In this document: positions 1-14,451 of the stretch, one piece after another
How the letters are laid out: the number at the start of each line of letters is the position of its first letter
Numbering within the stretch: the stretch's first letter is position 1
NCBI RefSeq assembly: GCF_027942865.1
Contig: NC_134517.1
Span: 18,916,009-18,980,008, forward strand
DNA: 64,000 bases
Reading direction: 5' to 3'
Source of the DNA: Odontesthes bonariensis
Taxonomy: Eukaryota > Chordata > Actinopteri > Atheriniformes > Atherinopsidae
Program-made: the position numbers and the translations under genes
Notes under the pieces: generated by a model
What the model was told of the DNA's origin: nothing
Seen by the model: the letters and a program-made list of their open reading frames with translations, nothing else
The model's database searches: none

Positions 1-3000
1 CTTTTAATCATATAGACTAGAGTATGAATCTACATTAGAATTAAAGCAGTCTGTAATAAGACAGTAAGTAGTTTTATTTAGATTACACAAACCTGGATTA
101 CACAAAAAGGCATTTCCACTTCAGCATCCTTAAATAAAAAAATCACTTTCCATAACAGAATGGATATTCCTCTTATTTTTAAAACTTTAATAAGAAATTA
201 CATAACAATGCAAGAATTATAGAAACTTTTTTTGCTGTTAATTGACATTAATTGCTTCAGATTTCTAATTAAGCTACAAAATTACAGCAAAATTGCAGGA
301 GTTGCACTGTAGTTCTAATATTTTAACAGTTGTGTTTCTTTAGTGGGTGAGGCAGGATGTTTACTACATTTAGAATTCAGTTTAATAAGGAGAAAGTACA
401 GGAAAGTGTGACACACATGAATTGGTGTATAAATACTGAGAAGAAAGTTTGGTTTGGTGGTAAGACTTCAAAGCAGCATCAAGGCAGAATATGACAAGAA
501 TGAGGATAGGAAAGGCCCGGGGTGAGATTTAAAAAGGATGGAAAACAGCCTGATATACAGTCTCCCTGGAGGGTATGAGAAAGGAAGGATGATATCAGAA
601 TTCATTTCAAAGAGCAGGCAATAAGCAGAGTCAGTCAAAAACAGAATGTTACCGAAGACATCAGCCCAGTGATGAATTAACTTTTATAGTTAGCAGAGTT
701 GTTTTGCTTGGCTTTCATTTAAATTGAGTGACCTTTGTCCCATCTCAAGGACAACAGTTTGTGCCTTTGATAACTCTCCTGTATTTACAGACTACAGGAA
801 CCATAAACCTGAGACTACACTCAAGCTGAGCCTGACCTTTGTGAGCCTTGTAGATTGGTTCCAAAATAAACTGCAGTTTAGCTCACTTTGTGTTTGTTTT
901 TTTTTCTTTTTTGATGTTGAAGATGTAGTGAATGAATACAGCTCGCATGTAACAAACTCGTCAATGTTGGTTTGCCTCGAGAGTATCCCATAACACACTT
1001 TTAAGTGTCACATTTTAGCAGAAATGTATTGAGCAGGGCAAAATAAAAATAAAAATTGGAGTTTTTCTGCAGATTCCGTTCTTGAAGCTGTTAAGTTGCA
1101 TTTGAATAATTGTGTTATAAACTACACAACACGTACTTGAGTAAATATAAAATACCAGTGAAATCGTCACAGAAATGATCAATCGTTTCAATAAAACCAT
1201 TTCAATAAAGCTTGAACAGGCTGCTGAATCAGACTTGATTTAAAAGTGGGTGTAGCAAAGATAAGTAATATCTTGAACATAGATAATTTATTCTGTTTTG
1301 GAAAGTTGGGCTTTATCTAAATAAATCTCCTGAGGATGCATTTCCATGGATACTGACTATGATGTGTTTGCTTAATTGCCACCTGCATCATGTACCTTTG
1401 ATCTCGGAACCGATGACTGCTCACCCTGTGAGGACAGATTGCACAGAGTCATCGCCTCTCCACACATTCATGACACGAGACACTGTTAAATAACTCAGCC
1501 TTTAGGCTCACCTTTGGCCCGTCAAAGTCCCTGCACTGAGCACATGGGAGGGAGGGAGACAGGTTGAAGACACAATAACACCTAATCAGTGACAGACGAG
1601 CTCTCTCTTTAGACTGGACACTGAGCCTGAGACGGAGCTGGTGAGTGAACTATCCTGTTTTGGTTTTTTTGGGGGGGGTTTCTGAGATTTACCATCATAC
1701 GTCAACAGCAAATATTTAGAGCAAAGAAATCATGTAAAGAAATACAAACAAAAATATGAAAAGAAATAGTTCCTATGTTTGGATGTGGAGATTCATAAGA
1801 ATTCCTGATGGGTTGTGAAAAGATGAACAGCATAGAAACCCAGGAACACATATTCTGCTGTTTGTTTCATTTCTCTCGTGAATATTCGCAGATTTCGAGG
1901 TAATCCAATACATAATCATACCTCTTTTGACTTCTGGGAATTAAGGAAATACATTTCTTTGGTTGAACAAGTCATAAAAGATGACTTTCATATTATTAAA
2001 AATGGTCACACAAACTCACGTGTTAGACCATAATGACAAAAAGCACATCTGGAATAAGTTTAATCAGGAGTCATAGTGCATGAGTTCATAAATTGAGGTT
2101 ATGCTGTAATACTTATTATGTAGAATACATTTTCATAAAACTGTTTTATTGAAGCTGCATTTTTATTACAGGGTTGTGCTTATGTCATCTCTGGGGCTTT
2201 GCAACTTTGACTCAAGTGATTCACTTGATAATATCTGAAATGTCCTCTTGTTGGAACTTTAAAACAGTTTATTTGAATTCTGATTATGATTCTAAAGTAT
2301 TAAAAGATAGAAGACATGAATCAGACCGTGGCATTTTTGTAATATGTGTTTTCTATGTACGTAGCCATCGCTCTCATAAAGGATACCAAGTGTTTCTGTG
2401 ATAAAGAAGCTTGAGACATCATGAAGTGGTTTTTTTTTTTTCAAATAAGAATAATCATGTTTTTTTTATTTGCATACATCACCTGATGATGCATATCATC
2501 TTGACAGATTTCTTGTTTTGAGTCAGTGTACAGGAATTCTTTAAGGCTTTAGCATCTGCGTGTGCTCTTAGGATAAGCAGACGACAGGACACACATATCT
2601 TCTATGACCCTCCTGTATGGAAATAATGGCACAACAGGAAAATTACAATAACAATCCTTACTATGCATCCAAAGTCCATGGGATTTTTTTTTTTATGATC
2701 TGTAGTCAGCCAACTATTAACCATTAACTGTCACTGTCGAGAAGTCATGGAAGATTAACTTCTCATCTGAGGTTATCAGCATTTTGTTTGGGGAAATAAG
2801 GGCAAGGAATGGTATGAAAATTTCAGGTACTGTCGTGGCTCCTTTACTGAAGTACGATTTCAAGAAATCTGAAAAACATAACTGTTATCTCTGACTCTTG
2901 TCGCTTATTTCAAGTATTTTTTTAATATATATGTTTATGTGTATGTCTGTTTATGGTTATACGGTAAGACAGATATTAGATATTGATAATGTGGAGATAT

Positions 3001-3051
3001 AATTTGGGGTTCTCTTTTATGTGCTCTTTGCTCTCTCCTATATGTAAAGAC
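1..3051. other. 5' flank and first intron region of pdzk1
   Basis: No convincing protein-coding exon is seen. A plausible untranslated first exon of pdzk1 ends at 1640, where GGAGCTG is followed by a consensus GTGAGT donor; its 5' end cannot be fixed. The next acceptor (AG at 3049-3050) lies two bases before the start codon. The rest is AT-rich unique-looking sequence with short T and G runs (1664-1679, 2427-2440). Short reading frames here have no splice context and no recognisable protein family. Confidence 0.4.
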
Positions 3052-6000
3052 ATGGCCATGTACAAGCCAAGGGTGATTTCTCTCGCCAAGAAGCCGGGAC
3101 AGAATTTTGGCTTCTATCTGAGGGTGGAGCAGAACGAGGAGGGTCACCTGATCCGATGCCTAGAAATGGGAGGTCCCGCTGAACTAGCTGGCATGAAAGA
3201 TGGAGACCGCGTCCTCTGGGTCAATAGAACATTTGTTGATGGACTGTCCCACTCAGAGGTGAGCAGGATGTAAGATTGCTGCAGTTCATTAATCAGATCA
3301 ATAACAAGTCCTTGGCTGTTGACATAATCCTGTCAGGTGTGTCTTTTCTCTGACCCTCCTTTGTTTCCCTGGTGCAGGTGGTGGAGCTGGTGAGAAACAG
3401 TGGAACATCTGTCGCATTCCATGTTCTGGATGAAACATCTTACAAGCAAGCAAAAACAGAGGGAGTAAACCTCTCCAACCCTCAGAGCAAACCAGTTGCC
3501 AATGGGGTGGCCAAAGCGGCTCCAAAACCTAAACTCTGCTACTTGGTCAAGTCAAACTCAAACTATGATTTTTCTCTTCGCTCGGTGAAAGGTGAGCTGA
3601 GATTCGGGGGCAAAGAGAACTAATGATTACTTTTAAAATAAAATCTACAACAAAAGAGAAACACAATTTAGTACAGAAGGAAGAAGGGCAATGAGATTTT
3701 AACTTTACAATTTTTTGAAGTATGACTTATTGATGATAAATTCAAAAAGGTTCATAGGTCATTTGTCCATGGCCTTAAATACAATTCATAACGCCGTCTT
3801 TTAAAGAACAGCCACAGATGGGAGGGAAAGCTTTGTTAAAGCGTGTTTTTTTAACTGGTCACAAAATTCTCATAAGGAGGCAAGGGGGTTGGTTAATTTA
3901 CATTCTTTTTACCATGCATGTAAAGCCCTTACGAACACCATTTTGCTGGTTGCCTGGGTTACAAGAAATAAAGTACGCCACAACGTCATTTTCTGGTTGG
4001 GTTTTGGCTGTAAGATCACTTGGTGAGAGTTAGAAATCAAATAACTTGGTTTGGGTTATGAGTTCATTTTGGCCTGCATGTTTTTGAGGACACTCGTTAG
4101 CATGTATAGCATGTAACGATGCTCCACAGCAATGCCTCATGTGACAGGGCACGAGTTCTTTATCAGGACAAATTTGGGGTTTTCAATTAGTGGAAAATAT
4201 TTTGGGATTAAATCCCCATCGACAAAGAAACTTGCATTTTCAGTTTCACTTGATTGGTTCAGAAAGTACACAACAGTGGCAAAATACTTATTTTTTATTT
4301 TAAAAAACCTACTTATATATATTTTACACGCCATTAAAAAAAACCCTGTTTTTTGAAAATTGAATCTGTTATTTGAAGAACAAAAACTTTCAGTTTTTTT
4401 GTGTAGGCTAGAAAAAAGACAAAGTTGACACATTTGACATTGTGAGAGGGACTGTTTTAAAGCAACCCTGATGCTTAATCCTAACTAAATCCAAACATAA
4501 AAGACAAACTACATAATGGGGTCCAACCAAAAGGGAAAAACACTCTCCAAAATTAGAGTCGTGTGCAATTCCATGGCCATAACCTTAAGCCCTTGAAAAC
4601 AAACTCTTTTTTGACTCTATAAGCTAGTAAACACTGCTTTTTTGTCAGTTTCCAGTAATCATCATTCCGGTATTATTTGTGTGACCATGAACACAAAAAA
4701 AAGAGGGAAAATCAGTAGAATACATTTCATGAGCAGCTTGTTTTTGATGATTTGTTGATATGCTGCTGTGATATGGTTATAAATGCCACACATTCAGGCA
4801 CTCCTATGAGTGTGTTGGGTGTGGCTACAGGCTTTAAAGGTTCGACCAAATGGGGTAGTAACTTACATAACCATCCATCATTATCATAAAAGTCCTTGTA
4901 AAATATCAAATTATTGGAGACAAATCAGATAGTGAGAACTGCAGCAACAGTCCATGTTGGGAGCAGAGGTCCCGCCTATCTGGAGCCAAAGGAAGACTGT
5001 AGAAGTTTCATGCTGAAAGAAAAAAAACAACAGTTGAAGATATTCCAAACAACAAAGTGTAACCTGTCATTAAGGGCTTATATCGGATGCATTAAAACAT
5101 TTATTCAAATAGGTGTTAATGGCTTCTTCATTTTCTCAAATGTTAAGTTGGAAAATAATTTTTTTTGCTCTTATTACCAGGCGAGATGGGTCTGTTCATG
5201 ACAGATGTGACTTCAGGAGGTGTGGCTTGCAAAGCAGGTGTTAGAAACAAAGACCGTCTGCTGGAGATCAATGGGGAGAACGTAGAGAACTGCACACACG
5301 ATGAAGTGGTGGAAAAGATCAGAAAGTTGGGCGGCAGTGTCATGTTCCTGCTGGCTGATGACGAAACGGACAAGTTCTATCAAAGCAAACATGCCAAGAT
5401 TGGAGCGTGGTTGGCAACAGTCAAGCATCTCCCTCACAAACCGCGCATCATCAACATGAGCAAAGGATCTGATGGATACGGCTTCATGCTCAAAGAGGAA
5501 CCCAACCATACAGGCAAGGCCATGATAATATCATGTTACTTATACTGCAGAGACACGGCTGTGGTTTCATAATGTCCTACCTTGACTCCATGCAGGACAC
5601 TTAATAGGTGACATAGAGAGAGGCAGCCCAGCAGAAAAAGCAGGTCTGAAGGAAATGGACAGAGTGGTTGCTGTGGATGGGAATCTCCTAGACAGTTGCA
5701 GCCACGATCAGGTGGTGGACAGAATCAAGAAAAGTGGTGACCAATGCTGCCTCCTTGTGGTGGACCAAAAGACAGACCAAATTTATCAGCAGGTGAGCTT
5801 CGGAGCCACTGAGTCTGTCTTCAGTTCTGTGTATACTGTACATTAGATAGATAGCATAATATTGTATATCCCACAGGGGAAAGTGTCTCCTATGCTTTTC
5901 TGGGAAGATATGAAGGATTCCAACTCACCGCCCAGTTACATAGAGGCTATGAATACTTCTGCCTCCGTTCGACCATCCACACTTGCTCAAAAGAGAGAAG

Positions 6001-7912
6001 AGAATCCGAGGCCCAAGCTGTGTAAGATGGAGAAGACTGCTCACGGCTTTGGGTTTCACCTAAATGGTATCCAGGGTCTTTTTGGTCAGTACATCAAGGA
6101 GGTAAGACTAACAAGAACGTTTGCTATGTGATGACAATCATTTCAAAACCAAGCTGTAAGACAATTCTTGTTTCAGGTGGTGAAGGGCGGGGCAGCTGAC
6201 ATAGCAGGCCTGGAGGATGAAGACATTGTAATAGAAGTAAACGGGGTGAACGTGGAGCAGAGCAGCCACGAGGAGGTGGTGGGAATGATCCGCAGAAGTG
6301 GAAACCATCTGGAGATGCTGGTGTGCAGCAAGAACCTCTACGAAGAACTTAAAATAAAAGGAGAAACATTCAATGACCACGTCCACACTGCAGACACACC
6401 AGAAACCATCAAGAAGAGACAGGAGGAGGCCAGGCCTGAGACCCCAACAAAAGCAGAGAGACAGAGGGTGAGAGGTGTTTTTTTAGCGGTGACACTTTAA
6501 CAAATGTCACACGCTAACATTTTCAGGTAGAGATGACAAGGTTGTTCTGTCAGTTTACTCTTTTCAATGAAATAATTGTATATTTGGTCGATTGATTTTT
6601 CCCTAGAGAATAACTCTTAAAAACTTAAAAAAAATTTCTTTTAGTACTACAAGAACAACCATTGAATTGAATTAGTGCTGATTCTTGAACTAATTCCATT
6701 GAGGATTCTTTCAACCTTAGGGCCATCTAGCTAACCAGACCAGTCCACCTGTTTCAAAGAGGGTGGTTGTAATCAGTGGTTTTTAATTAACTTTGGGTGT
6801 TTCCAAACTGTAGATATGACTCTGAAGCTGTAAATATCCCAGCACTAGATAAACAATTCTGGAATCACGCCCATTAATCAGGAGCTCAGTGACCATCAAA
6901 GCAAGTTGATGGATTGCACTGGATTTCATTCAGATATTTTATGTCCCCTCCCAGGATGAATTGTTGTATTTGTTGATCCGTGTCATCAACTAACATCAAT
7001 TGAGAAAAATATAGACATGGCCAGTGTGTCACAAACACACCTGAAAAGTTGTGAACATGACAATCTAAGACCCCATCAGCTCATTCATGGCTTCTGGTAA
7101 CAGTTAAATGGCAAAATCATATTTTTGCAGACCAAGACTTTTTGATTGCTCCACCGTCAAATTAATACAGATATAATTATTATTATTTTAGTTTTTTTTT
7201 GTTTTGTTTTTCATTCCTCATTGTTATCTATATACAGCTAAAGCCTGTTTGAAAGCGAACACTCGGACTAAAAAACAGAAACCAGAAAAATCCTAGCACA
7301 TATATGTTTCTCAGGACTACTTGCTTGCTTCCATATTACACCAGCTAAACCTTAGCATGTTGGCATTGACATTGGGATTCTAATGGTGTCTTAATAGTAC
7401 ATGGTACAGTACAGTGCTGCTCACTTTCTTAATACTTTTTATAAGTACTTAGAATTTAAAAAGAAAATGGAGGACTAAAGCCCCCTTGAAGAATACTGAT
7501 TAGGAAAACATGGACACACTCCTTTATCCCCGTTACCACGATGCTGCAACGTTTGCTGCACTGTTGCATAAAGTCATAGCTTTGACTGGATAGTGTAGTT
7601 ACTACTACCTCCAATAGCGGTTCTTAGGTAAGACCCCCTTACGCTACCTGCCTGTGATATGATTGCAAGTCGCTTTGGAAGAAAGCGTCTGCCAAAATGC
7701 ATAAACATAACACACAGGTGGTAAAAAAAAAGCCGTTGACTTTTTGAATGATTAAACTTGGCAGGGTACTTTATGCATATTGACTCAAGTCCAAAATCAT
7801 GACACCTATGCTGCCTTTCTAATTATCAAACTTCAATTTTTTTTCCTCTCTTTTTTAGACTCCATCTGTGTCGTCATCCTCATCTGCAGAAAGCCTTGAT
7901 ATGAGGCTCTGA
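3052..7912 (+). CDS. pdzk1: PDZK1 (NHERF3), four-PDZ scaffold protein
   Basis: Known role: a cytoplasmic scaffold under the apical membrane of kidney, gut and liver cells that binds C-termini of transporters and SR-BI. Coding exons: 3052-3258, 3378-3591, 5181-5513, 5596-5792, 5877-6101, 6177-6467, 7859-7912; 506 residues against about 519 in human. PDZ domains lie at roughly 9-89, 120-200, 228-308 and 362-445. Their peptide-binding loops read NFGF, NYDF, GYGF and GFGF, so PDZ2 has Asp133 where Gly is usual. Intron 3 uses a GC donor (5514-5515). A tail with a Ser-rich stretch ends in DMRL. The start was chosen because MAMYKPRVISL directly precedes PDZ1 and follows an acceptor; a second ATG is two codons in. 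Intron 6468-7858 holds a dispersed repeat tail. Neighbour gpr89 converges on it. Identity is firm; exon ends are inferred by eye. Confidence 0.96.
7500..7712 (+). repeat. Teleost dispersed repeat tail (SINE-like or nonautonomous)
   Basis: Inside the last intron of pdzk1. The stretch around 7666-7706 carries the motif AAGTCGCTTTGGAAGAAAGC followed by GTCTGCCAAAATGCATAAA, a diverged form of a very common teleost repeat end. A shorter opposite-strand relative is at 60188-60231. The 5' limit is uncertain. Confidence 0.5.
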
Positions 7913-8869
7913 GAAATCACCTGAAGAACACCGTTCCCGATTTGCCCAAATCCAATATTGATCAGTTTTCTTTTTCATTCAACAACGTGCTCTATGAGTG
8001 TCACACAAGGTCGAATCAAGAGTAAATAAATATGAGGAGAACCGCTGAACAAGTAGAGCAGAGATCTTTGAAATGCACTGTCAAAATCGGATTTATAGCC
8101 GAGCTGCTGCTTCTTGAGCTGAGAACAAAAACATGTCATCAAATATGCGTGTGTTCAGAAACATGATCATACATCTTGAGATCTACTTGTTGATCAGAAT
8201 CTCAGATGATTCCTGAGACTACCAATGTTGACATTAAGATCGCCATCTATATTACCAGGAAACACGGCGGTCTTTTATGTACTTCTGTATGCACAAACTG
8301 CTGCCTTTATTTAATGTTGTTCAAAAAATAACTTTTCCCATTCCTGAAATAAAAGTAGCATTTCATGAAGAAAATAAACACATATCGTTGTAATGAAGCC
8401 AAACTTTATGAGTGTCTGTTTTTCTTATCCCAGGTGAATTACATATCTGAACGCTTAACAATGCAGATCACAAGTGGCATCCGTATCTTTTCTTCATATT
8501 CGCATCTCAGTGAAGTGAAAAAGGGACACATGGTGAACACTTTTGCTCCAGTGTGTTTAGACATAAGGGGAGTTAACATTTTAGCTCAAGACATAAAATT
8601 TCAAAAAAACATAAAGACATAAAAAGTTGGGGAAACAAAATTGAATTCCAATTTTTTATGTTTTTCTTTATTCATTCATTTTTTGTCCACTTTCAGCTTC
8701 GTTTCATCTTGTATTCTGATAATTCCCAGAACTTAAGCCCAAAAAAAAAAAAAAAAAAAAAAAAAATCAATCGTTCCTGATTCAGGAATATATCTATAAA
8801 AAACGAGATTTCTGGATATCGCTCGGCTCCAGATTAAAAGTCATCAGAGAGAGGACGTGCGGGGAGAGG
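7913..8869 (+). other. pdzk1 3' UTR and convergent intergenic gap
   Basis: Sequence after the pdzk1 stop codon. An AATAAA polyadenylation signal lies at 8348-8353, with another AATAAA at about 8022. A run of about 27 A (8740-8766) separates this from the 3' end of gpr89 on the other strand. No other gene is seen. Confidence 0.6.
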
Positions 8870-11800
8870 TCAGAGGGCCATGTGCTTTTCTGGTGACTGT
8901 TTGTGGGCGAGATAAAGGAAGAGGATGCTGGACAGGGCGCTGACCAAGAAGATGACATCAAACCAGCGGTGGTAAAAGTTGAACTGCAGCTCTCCCAGAA
9001 CCTCAGTCACGATGGAACGATACTCCAACGGCATACTCATGCGCATTAGCAGTACAGATGACACAAAATACATTCCCTAATAGATCAAACCACACCAAAG
9101 AGAGAGAAAAAAAAAACAAGTCATATTTAACTGCAATTTGTGGGCAGCCATTAACTGTGAAGAAACACACTCACCATGATCTGAGCGAGGACGAGCACAA
9201 TGACGTTGGAAGACTTACTGCTTGATATCGCGTAGAAGAACTAGAAAGTTACAAGCGGGAAACGTCAAGATTCGAGCAATAAAATAAACTCGATATTTGA
9301 AAACGCTCAAACGGAAACCGCTAAAACTATAAGAAATGTTTAACAAAAGTTTTTATGCCACACTAGGCGTTTCGTGCGATAGTCCTACCTTCGTTAGTGT
9401 GATGAGCAAGCCTCGTATGGATGTAACGATTATTATTCCAACCAAGATGAAAGAGATGTGTTGGGACCAAAATTTTACCTGGAAGACAGAGAGGAGGAGA
9501 ACAAAAGAGTCAGAAAAAAAAATAATAAATCACATAATTTGAGGACAACGTTAGAGAAAGAACATGAGAGATTTAATTTTTTTTTGCATTTGGACTGTGA
9601 GAACTGCATTTATTAACTGTCTCTGTAGGAAAAGACTAAATTTGAGCACGACTAGGTTCACTGAAGAGAAAACATCAAAGGGAAGATAATAAGACTGCAA
9701 TTATCTTTACAAAAGAGGTCACTGCAGGTGTGTCTGCGTGCGTCTACTTTATTATTTATTATTATCATTACTGGGTCTTGGTCCCTTTTAGCAGACAAAA
9801 GTCAAGTTCTTGTCAATTAAATAATTTCATTTTAGCATAATACTTGTTAAAGTTTAGTTTAAATGTTAAACGTGGCATGGTTAGAGATGAGGTTCGAGTA
9901 AGTGGAAACGCATCAGTGAGTTTGTGCGTGTGTGTCTGTGTCTCACGTCAAACTGGATGCCCAAGTAGTTCACTGTAATCTCAATACCCCTCGTCACCGG
10001 ATCCGTCTTTCCAACTCGATCGAACACTATGTTTATCGTGGCCTACGAGTCAAAGAGAGTTTGTTTCAAAAGAAGTTCATCTCAACCACCTCTAAAACAC
10101 ACAGTAGATTATATGGCTGATAGTAACAACATGCAAAACGTCTTACCATAAATATTTTCCAGACGCAATAGATGGAAAAAAAGTAACCAAGGAAGTTGAA
10201 GTATTTTCCCTGGAATGTCTTTGAGTACTCAATTCTCTCCTAAAGACCATGAAGAGTGGCGTTAAAGAGTTAGCGAACCGCTTGTGACACATAAGCAAAA
10301 TAGACATGGCGTGTATCAATAAATAATGTGCGTCTCCATCAGCATTGAGTAGTGCAGGCTACTGATAACCTGCCCTGCAAACAGAATCCTCCCGTTTTTT
10401 TATTTGGAAAGAACAGAAACGCTTGTTTGTATAGAATTTGCTGGCATGAAATATGAAAACGCTACATTGTGTCTAGAAAACCTGCAAAATGATTTTAATC
10501 AGACAAAAAAAAAAAAAAAAACAACAGAGCAGAAACAATGTTTTCGCCATTCTGGATAAACCCTCTTTAATGTGGCCCTGTGCTTTAATACTCATATCCG
10601 GTCATTCAGATCATATCTGGAAGTCGCCAGACGGTTGTGGAGGAAAACATAAAATGACTTCAAAAGACTTTTTAAACGGGAGAATGGTTTACATATTACA
10701 TCAGTTGTACCAGTGAGATAATTAGAAACACAACAGACTCCACAGTATGCATGCAGGAGCCTCCCATAAGTGGGTATCGTGACCAGCAGCTTGATTATGC
10801 TGGTGGTCATGACTCGTTGATAAACCAAGTGTTTGGGGAAACTAAATTTCATGTACATTTCAAGTCGAGTAGTGCCGACCTCCTTAAATACTCAGCTGTT
10901 CGTCTGTCATGGATGGTGTCTGTTTGCAGCATGAGGGTTTTGTCTTAGTCTTTTTTAAAATCATTTAAAAGTGCTTCGTCAATTCATCACTTTTAAATAA
11001 ACGAGGAAAAAAAAAACTGCTGATTGTGCCCGAGCACATAAACGTGTTAGTCCGACCGAGATCGTACAAAAATCGAGCTTCTCCGAACTGGACTGAGGTT
11101 GTAGCTTGTTTTACCCCTGCATGTGTCCACTAAATATCGTCTTAAATGGTCAAAGGCCCTCAGAGTGCACGCTCAAAAATAAATAAATAAAAGAATCGAT
11201 ATGACACTTTTCGTAAGGCATCAACAGACTGTCACTCTGGTCTAATAAAAAACCTGATTTTATACCCTCAACATCCGCTGATGTCGGCTATACTTGCATG
11301 TACGATGATCTCCCACAGAGAAAGCAGGCAGTGGCAGAGTGTGTTGAGCATTCCCACACAGTGTACGGTATCGCAGCTTTGGACATTCTTCAGTCAATAG
11401 CTTGATTCTGCTTCTATGCATGCAAACAGTTATAAGCATGGTGCTCCAGTTAAATGGCCCGGTTGAGTGTAGCTCGATCAAGTGAGAGTACCCTCCTTCA
11501 CTAGATAGTAATAAAGCTGCAATAAAGTGTGGTTGTGTGTGTATACATATGTGTTACCTTGGTTGCTTGCAGGTCCACAGTCTCAAGGAAGAGCTGTCTA
11601 CTCAACTCCTCCAGAGCATCAACCTCCTGCTGGATTAGAGAGAGATCTGGAAGGAAGGAGTCAAGGCTAACATAGACTCCTAATACACCGGACGGTCAAC
11701 AGGTGGCTGATAATGGAGAATTTTCACTATTATATTAAATCTGAGCGGAAAAAAAGGATTCTTTCACTGCCCGTTTGGGAAGAGGTGACGCTCTTGATCA

Positions 11801-14198
11801 TGCCCCAGAACCCTGCCTGTTTGTTCTGGTCCTCCCCTCGTTGGTACATCTGCCTCCGCGTCATAGCAATTCTTCACAAACAGTACAAAACACATTTACA
11901 AAAACAGCAGTACAAAAGCACGTATCGGGAGTTTAAGAGGGATAAGGGAAAAGAACTATAAAATAAAAAAACTCACCTTTTCTTTTTGCTGACAATCATG
12001 TCCATTGTTTGCAGCAGCCGCCTCTCCAGAGCAAGGATGTCACTGTCTGTTACATTTCTGTGAACACAACGAAAGCAAGCTCCTTAAAAAGCATCGTCAT
12101 CTTCAGTATAAATAGCGCCTTGCAAACAGAGTATGATTATTACTGACTCATTAGCGGGCTACGATCCATACATAGCATCGTATAGCTTCCTCAAGGAAGT
12201 TTGTGTGAAAAATCGTGGCCTGAGGAATATCATACCTGAGGAAATAGGACATGTATGTGTAGGGACAGTTGACCGCACCAAACCCAGACAGCAGAGCCAT
12301 GAGAGTGACGCCGATCACACCAACGCGACTTATTAGCTGCTCAATGGACAGAATCCCTAAATAAAAGACAGCGAGCAAACCGACTTTCAACACTCTGACT
12401 TTGGTACTATAACTGATAAATCATTTTTGAGTCTATGAGAAAAAATAATGTTTCTGTCAGGTGGCCATAAAAGTGCCGAGTGAAGAAAACGCCACACACT
12501 TACCATGTTTTGGACTTAGGATGGGGAATGGGTCTCCCAACTTCCAGAAGAAATACATGAAGGTGAACCACACCATACACGCGAAAAGAAGCCTTTGTCT
12601 CTGCACTACACAGACACAAAGCAAACACTTCACTGTGACAATTTGTGGAATAGCATTGAACCAGCAAAAACATCAAACATTTGGTCCAAACGCTTCACTT
12701 TCATCCGTCGAAAGTGGTGTCACTTACGCAAGCGTATGTTGCTGACGACAAAGTAACCAATATAGAAAGGCACCACAAAGATCAGGACCAGCAGAATGAC
12801 GTACAGATTCAGCTTCCAGTGGAAATACCTCGAACTGAAAAAAAGAGGTGAAGATTAGTGTCTTTCGGCAGCTGTGGGCAATAATACACAGATATAGCCC
12901 CACAGGGAAAGAAAAAAACACTCACCTGCTGCTTAAGGCACCCAGAATCTCAAAGATAATGAGCTCAAACATGGTACAAGAAAAAGCAAATGTGATGGAA
13001 AAAACCACCTGGACAACATACTGTCGCACCTGAAAGCAAAAACAGAAGGCGTGTCAAGAAAGAATTATTGTGACGAGCTGAACTCTTGTGTTTTTTATGT
13101 TAGAATCATTAGAGGACATCTTGGGGGTCATATTACCAATACGTTTGCCATAAGAATAGGAAAAAAATAAATGTTGCAAAAAACAGCATACCTCATAGTC
13201 TTTGAAAAGCTGCCGCATGAAGAACAACCAGCCAAACCCAAAGAACAGGACCTGTGTTGCATCAAATGGGAATGATTTAGCAGAGGACAGACCTTTTTTT
13301 TTTTTTAATCCACTGTTTTAGGTTCATGGTGATAATGCCTCCGTTTTGTCTCATTAGTACAAGTGGTCTCTGTGGTGAGATGGCTGTTTTTATATGAACA
13401 TATTTCAAAATATGTTTTTCTACACAGACACACACTTAGATAGACACAAAATATCACATAATATTACACAATCGCGAATATTTCAGTTGATGCTGTTCAT
13501 CTTTAGCGTTTCTAACATTCATCTTGTGGAAAACAGGCTGGATGAATCTACCAAAAAAAACATATTTCCAGCATTATTTCTATACCGTTTTACAATATTT
13601 TCTTAGCTTCTTTATGACATTAGCATTGTGGTTTTTACTGATAAAACCAAATGCAACGGTATCCCTGTGGCCTCACGTGGAATTTAAACCATGTGAAAAA
13701 GGAGAGACTAATAACCTGAAGAATAACATTCATATTGCATTTGAAATTTGCATCACATATCCACAACTAGTAGTGACAGAACGTGAAAGAAAAATCCACT
13801 TATCAGTATGACAGCAGTCAAATACAATGTAGTGAAAATTGTCTGACTTCTCAGTGCTGCAAGTACATTGTGCCAAAATAAGAAAACAACTGGTCAGCAA
13901 TGATGCATTTGTCATTTTGTGTCAAATGCGCTTGTCCACAACCACACTGCGATATTAATCTCGCCATGAAGCTGTAAAGTGATGACTGTGTATAGAGTTT
14001 CTCTAGCCCCAGATATAGATGTTGAAACCTCACCTCACTTTTACGGGACTGCAGTTAAGATTCTAACACGGATTATATTGGTAATATCTAGCATGTGTTA
14101 GATTACAACATAGAAATACACGTCATAATTAGTAGGCTTGTCTAACTCGTCGTTACCTGAGAGGTGAACATGATGACTGAGTCCACCAGAAACGACAT
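8870..14198 (-). CDS. gpr89: Golgi pH regulator (GPR89/GPHR)
   Basis: Known role: a nine-pass Golgi membrane anion channel needed for Golgi acidification, related to plant GTG proteins. Fourteen coding exons on the minus strand: 14157-14198, 13192-13251, 12926-13029, 12728-12834, 12504-12605, 12236-12356, 11977-12057, 11768-11871, 11558-11646, 10147-10239, 9947-10042, 9389-9478, 9175-9240, 8870-9076. They sum to 1362 nt, 453 residues, against 455 in human. Diagnostic stretches include [14 protein letters not shown] at the start, [20 protein letters not shown] in exon 6 and a final [15 protein letters not shown], nearly matching the human C-terminus. All exon phases agree. The start is fixed by the conserved N-terminus. 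Convergent with pdzk1, as at human 1q21. No defect seen. Confidence 0.97.
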
Positions 14199-14451
14199 GA
14201 CGATATCTGTCAAACAACCTTTAATGCCTCGAAAGTTCACTGTACATGTGTGGCGGCTCCGAGGTCGGGTTCAGTTCATCCTGACCCGACTGTTACAACA
14301 GCCTGGCTTGAACAAGAAGCAGATAAATTAGGTCTCCAATGAACTCATTTTAGAAGTAGCTGTTTAGCTGTCATGTTCCAACGGCGGTTCGTAAATACGT
14401 CACTAAGATGAGCCCTGCGAAAACACTTCCGTCTCGGGGAACATGACGTCA

